9,219 nt of DNA from Planctomycetota bacterium (GTDB lineage: Bacteria; Planctomycetota; Planctomycetia; Gemmatales; Gemmataceae), in assembly GCA_018970845.1 (NCBI GenBank), contig JAGWVO010000127.1, forward strand, positions 1 through 9,219, written 5' to 3'. Positions 5,981-9,219 of the stretch are shown piece by piece. A program made the position numbers and the translations under genes. Below the pieces are notes generated by a model. That model worked only from the letters and a program-made list of their open reading frames with translations, did not search any database and was not told where the DNA came from. Each line of letters opens with the position of its first letter. Positions within the stretch are counted from its first letter, which is position 1.

Positions 5981-7799
5981 TCTGCGCGGCCTCAGCCGCG
6001 GAAACGACTTCAATCTCAGGCTTCACCCCCGCCTGGAAGTCGACGACATGCATTTTCACCTTGGTGGCCCCGTTGAAAGTCTCAACCTTGGCTTGGAAAG
6101 CCAGGCTGACGCGACCATCCCCCGATTTGAGTTCCTCGATCCTCTCGGCCAGCTGAAAACCGACACATCCAATCGATCGGCCGCCTTGGGTCACGGAAAA
6201 TTGCAGGGTGGTTCCCTGCGTCCCCACCACACGGGGTTCTCCGGAAAGCCTGAGGCCCGTCGCCAGGAAAACGGGGGAACGGTTTGTCATGCCGAACGGC
6301 TCGAGTCGGTCGATTTGGCGGACCTGCTCAATCGTCAGGCTGTCGATGGACACCTCCGCATCGAGGCAAAGGGCGGCCCTGGGCACGGCGCCGCGGAAAT
6401 GCGCCCGGGCGAATTCCTGGATCCGGTCGCTCAACGCCGGAAGGTTGTCAGGGTGAAGCTTGAATCCCGCGGCGGCGCGGTGGCCTCCATGTGATGCCAG
6501 CAAGTCGCCGCATGAGGCAAGGGCCTCGTGCACCGGCAAACCACCGGCGGACCTGGCCGACCCGACCGCCAAGGGCTCATCGGCCGATTCCTCATCCCAA
6601 GGCGGGATGGCAACCGTGAAGGCCGGACAGTGAAACTCCTCGACAAGCCTGCTGGCGACGATGCCGACGAGGCCGGGGTGCCACCCCTGCCTCCCAAGGA
6701 CCAGGGCCACGGGCGAATCCCCCCCCTTCTCGCGGGCGTCCTCCTTCGCCTGGCGGGATTGGTCGGCTTCCATCTTCTTGCGCGTGCGATTGTAGCCGTC
6801 GAGCATTTCGGCGATGCGACGCGTCTTCCCCGCGTCCGGCTCCGTGAAAAGGTCCACGCAAAACCTGGCGCATTCCAGCCTGCCCGCCGCATTCAGCCGT
6901 GGCGCCAACTGGAACGCCACATCCTCGCTCCTGAGCGGCCTCTCGCGTCCCTGGAACGACACATCCATGAGGGCCCTGATGCCAGGAGTGGCATGCTGGT
7001 CGAGGTAGGCCAATCCGCAGCGAACCAGCGCGCGGTTCTCGTCGACAAGCGGAACATGGTCGGCCACGGCGCCAAGCGCGGCCAATCCAAGCCCTTGGAG
7101 AAGGATCCTTTGCCATGGCTGGCTCACCTTTTCCGAACCGCAGGCGCGGATCGCCAGAGCCCAGGCAAGCTTGAAAGCGACCATGGCGCCGCTGATCCCG
7201 GCAAACGGGTAGACCGAACCAGGCAAAGCGGGATGAACCAGGGCCTCGGCCTCTGGCAGGCTCGAACGCGGCTCATGATGGTCGGTGATGATGAGCCTCA
7301 AGCCAAGTTCACGGGCCCGCGCGCACGCCTCGAGCGCCGTGATGCCGCAATCCACTGTGATGACGAGGTTCCTGCCCTCGCGGTGATGATGGTCGATCGA
7401 TGCGGGCGTGAGGCCGTAACCCTCGCGCCTGCGATGGGGTATGTGAAAATCGGGCCGGGCTCCCATTTGCCTGAGCGCGAGGACGAGAACGGATGTGCCC
7501 GTGAGTCCGTCGACATCGTAATCGCCATGGATGCCGATGCGTTCCTTGTTGGAAACCGCCTGCTCGATGGCGACGCAGGCGGCCTCGATCCCCGGTAGCT
7601 GGAAGGGTGAATGCAGGTCCTTCAGGTTGGGTTCAAGAAATGCCTTGATGGCAGCGGGATCGGCAAGCCCGCGTGTCGCCAGCAAGGTTGCCAGGATGGG
7701 TGAGGAGACGCCCCCATCGGCCAGAATCCGGGAAATGGCTTCCGATTCAGGCCTCACCAAAAACCACTTCCTGGCTCGCCTCGGCACCGTTTTCTCCAT
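5973..7799 (-). CDS. recJ: Single-stranded-DNA-specific exonuclease RecJ
   Basis: RecJ degrades single-stranded DNA 5' to 3' with metal ions, acting in RecF-pathway recombination, mismatch repair and base-excision repair. The 608-aa protein has the DHH phosphoesterase motifs in order: HGDYDVDG (91-98), ITVDCGI (147-153), TDHH (172-175) and GAVADHVPL (243-251). RLNAAGRL (301-308) follows. The DHHA1 half has GWHPGLVGIVASRL (372-385), GSARS (413-417) and SHGGHRAAAGF (436-446). The following OB-fold region begins around LEPFGMTNRSPVF (499-511), where Asn-Arg-Ser replaces the commoner Asn-Pro-Glu type of sequence. All expected metal-binding Asp/His residues are visible. The ATG at 7799 has only a GGGCGGG stretch directly upstream rather than a clear Shine-Dalgarno, but the KWFLVRPESE start fits the family. 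Length is slightly above the usual 550-580 aa. The gene is divergent from the lipoprotein gene. Confidence 0.96.
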   Translation of the reverse strand: MEKTVPRRARKWFLVRPESEAISRILADGGVSSPILATLLATRGLADPAAIKAFLEPNLKDLHSPFQLPGIEAACVAIEQAVSNKERIGIHGDYDVDGLTGTSVLVLALRQMGARPDFHIPHRRREGYGLTPASIDHHHREGRNLVITVDCGITALEACARARELGLRLIITDHHEPRSSLPEAEALVHPALPGSVYPFAGISGAMVAFKLAWALAIRACGSEKVSQPWQRILLQGLGLAALGAVADHVPLVDENRALVRCGLAYLDQHATPGIRALMDVSFQGRERPLRSEDVAFQLAPRLNAAGRLECARFCVDLFTEPDAGKTRRIAEMLDGYNRTRKKMEADQSRQAKEDAREKGGDSPVALVLGRQGWHPGLVGIVASRLVEEFHCPAFTVAIPPWDEESADEPLAVGSARSAGGLPVHEALASCGDLLASHGGHRAAAGFKLHPDNLPALSDRIQEFARAHFRGAVPRAALCLDAEVSIDSLTIEQVRQIDRLEPFGMTNRSPVFLATGLRLSGEPRVVGTQGTTLQFSVTQGGRSIGCVGFQLAERIEELKSGDGRVSLAFQAKVETFNGATKVKMHVVDFQAGVKPEIEVVSAAEAAQIA

Positions 7800-7847
7800 C
7801 CCGCCCGGGAATCCGACGGCCCGTGTGAATCTGTGCCGGTTAAGGCT

Positions 7848-7881
7848 ATGATTCGCCCGGCGAACGAAATCCGTGAATCAT
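7848..7881. repeat. Inverted repeat in the recJ/lipoprotein divergent gap
   Basis: ATGATTC (7848-7854) and GAATCAT (7875-7881) are perfect 7-bp arms 20 bp apart, located 49-82 bp upstream of recJ. This could be a regulatory dyad in a divergent promoter region, but nothing else supports it. Confidence 0.25.
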
Positions 7882-7936
7882 CACGATAACGGAGGAGGGC
7901 AGAACGGGCGACCTTCCAACCGATCAATCGGAAGTG

Positions 7937-7952
7937 CCCCCAAGACAGGGGG
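7937..7952 (+). other. GC hairpin in the lipoprotein gene leader
   Basis: CCCCC (7937-7941), a 6-nt loop and GGGGG (7948-7952) form a compact stem 68 nt before the lipoprotein ATG. It has no U tract, so it is not an intrinsic terminator. A role as an RNA-stability element is possible but unproven. Further upstream, GGAGGAGGGC near 7891 resembles a ribosome binding site but has no start codon at the right distance. Confidence 0.25.
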
Positions 7953-8020
7953 ATGACCGGGCCCACAGCCACCGCCACAGGGGCGGCATGGCCAAAGCCC
8001 AAGCCAGGAAGGCAGGCACC

Positions 8021-8266
8021 ATGAAAAGACTGCTTGTGATCGCCACCCTCGTCCCCGCGATGTTCGCGCTCGGAGGATGCCGAACATCCATCGGCACCTA
8101 CAGCCTGTTTGGTGGTTCCACCGAATGCGGCTGCGGCTCATCCATGGCGTCAAGTTCATGGAACGGCAAGGTGACAGTGGTGGAGCCCCCCCTGGCGCCG
8201 ACCAGCGTCGTGGCGCCAGTTCCCCAGGCCACAACCACGACCCAGACCGACCTTAAGCCGAAATAA
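8021..8266 (+). CDS. Small lipoprotein with CxC motif, unknown function
   Basis: This 81-aa product starts MKRLLVIATLVPAMFALGGC. It has a basic n-region, a hydrophobic core and a lipobox-like LGGC with the lipidated cysteine at C20. The mature part of about 61 residues contains Gly/Ser stretches, a CGCG pair (C36, C38) and a tail rich in Pro, Val and Thr ending in DLKPK. It is probably anchored to a membrane as a short flexible chain. I do not recognise the family. ATG 8021 is chosen for AGGAAGG 8 nt upstream. An in-frame ATG at 7988 would add 11 residues ahead of the signal peptide and is less likely. A strong terminator follows 27 nt after the stop, so the gene is probably transcribed alone. 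Confidence 0.7.
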   Translation: MKRLLVIATLVPAMFALGGCRTSIGTYSLFGGSTECGCGSSMASSSWNGKVTVVEPPLAPTSVVAPVPQATTTTQTDLKPK

Positions 8267-8293
8267 CTGGCAAAATCTTCCCAAAGACAAGCG

Positions 8294-8329
8294 AAAAGGC
8301 CCGCCGTGACGAAAACGGCGGGCCTTTTT
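8294..8329 (+). terminator. Strong intrinsic terminator after lipoprotein gene
   Basis: AAAAGGCCCGCCGT (8294-8307) pairs perfectly with ACGGCGGGCCTTTT (8315-8328). This gives a 14-bp stem with a 7-nt loop, and the T run continues to 8329. The A run on the 5' side would also allow termination of minus-strand transcripts. Confidence 0.93.
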
Positions 8330-8498
8330 CGTTGGAAATCACAATGTTCATGTCAAGCAGGGAAAGGTTGGAAACTTGATCCGTTGGTTCCATTTGGCCG
8401 GTCTTGCCGTGCGCGACGCCCGGGTCGCCATCTTTTATCCCCATAAGCACTCACAATTTTCTTGCCACGGTGGGCCCATGGTCGATTGTTCTCATGAC

Positions 8499-8538
8499 GC
8501 CGGACGGATGCTTGTTCCAAACCGCCGTTTCGTCCGGC
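8499..8538. repeat. 8-bp inverted repeat upstream of repeat-protein gene
   Basis: GCCGGACG (8499-8506) and CGTCCGGC (8531-8538) are perfect GC-rich arms with a 24-nt loop, about 97 nt before the GTG start. As RNA it could form a leader stem-loop; as DNA it could be an operator. No T tract follows. Confidence 0.4.
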
Positions 8539-8634
8539 ATGCGGTGGGAAGACTTCGGGATCGGTTTCCGAAGGCTCTCGAAGGGCCAGGTTCCCATCGA
8601 CGCTGCTCGCAATAGGCCCCAAGGAGGATGTTCT

Positions 8635-9219
8635 GTGAAGTCCGCTTTCCTCGTGATGACCTCGCTGTGGCTCTCTGGCAGCGTTTCCGCCGCCGAGACG
8701 CTCCCCGTCGTTCAAGTTGGCCACCATGCCCAGGCTCCGGCCGGCAAGGGGCAAGACGCTGCCAAGGGCGGAGACGCCAAAGGCAAGGCCCAAGACCCCG
8801 CCAAGGGCAAGGGCCAGGCTCCCCAGGCTCCCTGCCATGGCGGCCTGAATTTCCTCGACAAGCTCAAGGCTCGCCTCGGCGACCTGAACCTCGGACGCAA
8901 GTGCCACGCTTGCGATTCGAAGGCCCAGGCTCCGGCTGGCAAGGGCCAGGACGCCGGCAAGGGCGGCGATGGCAAGGGCAAGGGCCAAGACGCCGCCAAG
9001 GGTGGCGACTCCAAGGGCAAGGGTCAGGACGCCGCTAAGGGTGGCGACTCCAAGGGCAAGGGCCAGGACGCTGCCAAGGGTGGCGACTCCAAGGGCAAGG
9101 GCCAAGACGCCGCCAAGGGCAAGGGCCAGGCTCCCCAGGCTCCCTGCCATGAGTGCAAGCTGAACCTGCTCGACAAGCTCAAGGCTCGCCTCGGCGACCT
9201 GAACCTCGGACGCAAGTGC
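8635..9219 (+). CDS. Secreted Lys/Gly-rich repeat protein with Cys modules (runs off right edge)
   Basis: The frame is open from a GTG at 8635 to the edge, giving 195 visible residues. The GTG is chosen because AAGGAGG (8621-8627) lies 7 nt upstream and it yields a signal peptide: KSAFLVMTSLWLSGSVSA, with likely cleavage near residues 19-20. The mature part alternates low-complexity linkers (Lys, Gly, Gln, Asp, Ala) with a Cys/helix module. Module 1 spans about 56-90, with C67, the helix LDKLKARLGDLNLGRKC and then CHAC (C90, C93). Module 2 spans about 160-195, begins with CHEC (C171, C174) and ends at C195. Four 13-residue repeats (G-D-x-KGKGQDAAKG) separate them. The protein should be exported to the periplasm or surface. 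The CHxC pairs could bind metal or form disulfides. I do not recognise a family, and the C-terminus is not visible. Confidence 0.8.
   Translation, partial: MKSAFLVMTSLWLSGSVSAAETLPVVQVGHHAQAPAGKGQDAAKGGDAKGKAQDPAKGKGQAPQAPCHGGLNFLDKLKARLGDLNLGRKCHACDSKAQAPAGKGQDAGKGGDGKGKGQDAAKGGDSKGKGQDAAKGGDSKGKGQDAAKGGDSKGKGQDAAKGKGQAPQAPCHECKLNLLDKLKARLGDLNLGRKC
8800..8904 (+). repeat. Cys/helix module, DNA copy 1
   Basis: This 105-nt unit recurs at 9112-9219. The first 39 nt (8800-8838) and last 51 nt (8854-8904) are identical to copy 2, including synonymous positions. The 15-nt core between them (CHGG side, coding GGLNF) differs. Confidence 0.9.
8965..9120 (+). repeat. Four tandem 39-bp repeats
   Basis: Units at 8965-9003, 9004-9042, 9043-9081 and 9082-9120 each encode GDSKGKGQDAAKG, with GDG replacing GDS in the first. 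They differ only by a few bases, mostly synonymous. The period is a multiple of three, so copy-number changes keep the frame. Confidence 0.92.
9112..9219 (+). repeat. Cys/helix module, DNA copy 2
   Basis: This is the second copy of the module at 8800-8904, offset by 312 nt at its start. Its core is one codon longer (18 nt) and encodes ECKLNL, which turns CHGG into CHEC. It ends exactly at the window edge, so further copies may follow. The first 9 nt overlap the last tandem repeat. Confidence 0.88.

Larger units (their letters stand above)
8267..8634. other. Gene-free interval between lipoprotein and repeat protein
   Basis: This stretch of 368 nt holds the lipoprotein terminator (8294-8329), an 8-bp inverted repeat (8499-8538) and, at its end, the ribosome binding site AAGGAGG (8621-8627) of the repeat protein. 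The short open frames inside it lack ribosome binding sites. A promoter for the repeat protein must lie here, but I cannot name convincing -35/-10 boxes. Confidence 0.6.

Noticed and set aside
6528..7598. 356-aa plus-strand frame inside recJ
   Set aside because: It lies fully antisense to recJ, whose DHH and DHHA1 motifs are intact.
8376..8615. 79-aa plus-strand frame in the gene-free interval
   Set aside because: It has a TTG start without a ribosome binding site and no recognisable features, and it contains the inverted repeat.
8900..8916. CHAC in the repeat protein as a haem c site
   Set aside because: Cytochrome c attachment needs CxxCH. Here the order is CHxC followed by Asp, so haem binding is not supported.
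8628..9038. Plus-strand frame starting at ATG 8628
   Set aside because: The ATG touches the Shine-Dalgarno with no spacing and the product is Arg/Gln/Pro/Gly noise. The GTG at 8635 gives correct spacing, a signal peptide and clean modular repeats.
8353..9150. Long minus-strand frame encoding Leu/Ala/Val repeats opposite the repeat protein
   Set aside because: It is the antisense shadow of a low-complexity GC-rich repeat whose period is a multiple of three, so stops are absent in several frames. It has no ribosome binding site, and it crosses the inverted repeat and the gene-free interval.

Overview
This GC-rich window looks like chromosome from a planctomycete, probably a relative of the Isosphaeraceae or Gemmataceae. 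That placement is inferred from gene content, not from a marker gene. The supporting features are a eukaryotic-type Ser/Thr kinase with a long polar N-terminal leader, a SpoVG with an inserted zinc ribbon, a membrane protein paired with an HTTM-domain protein, a very small Cys-containing lipoprotein, and an exported Lys/Gly-rich repeat protein. I see no insertion sequence, phage gene, CRISPR array, tRNA or rRNA.

Layout, left to right. (1) A minus-strand block reads ispE (2005-1112), spoVG (1077-547) and the N-terminal part of a Ser/Thr protein kinase (471 to beyond base 1). The gaps are 34 and 75 nt with no clear terminator, so this may be one transcript. A plausible sigma70-like promoter for ispE lies at 2101-2072. 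(2) A threonine synthase-like PLP enzyme (2155-3381, plus) is divergent from ispE. It converges on the next block so tightly that a single CTAG supplies both stop codons. (3) A minus-strand pair follows: a 482-aa membrane protein of unknown function (5905-4457) and an HTTM-domain membrane protein (4457-3378), coupled by a TGATG overlap. (4) recJ (7799-5973, minus) ends in an intrinsic terminator that contains its own stop codon, which separates it from the membrane pair. (5) On the plus strand is a small lipoprotein (8021-8266) with a very strong terminator, then about 370 nt without a gene. Last comes the start of a secreted, repeat-rich, Cys-containing protein (8635 to beyond 9219).

Housekeeping roles are clear for ispE (MEP isoprenoid pathway), recJ (DNA repair exonuclease) and spoVG (nucleic-acid-binding regulator), and probable for threonine synthase. 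The least understood parts are the HTTM-protein pair, the zinc-ribbon SpoVG and the modular repeat protein. The repeat protein carries two copies of a Cys/amphipathic-helix module that are identical at the DNA level over long flanks, separated by four 39-bp tandem repeats. I did not find a convincing new defence or mobile system here.
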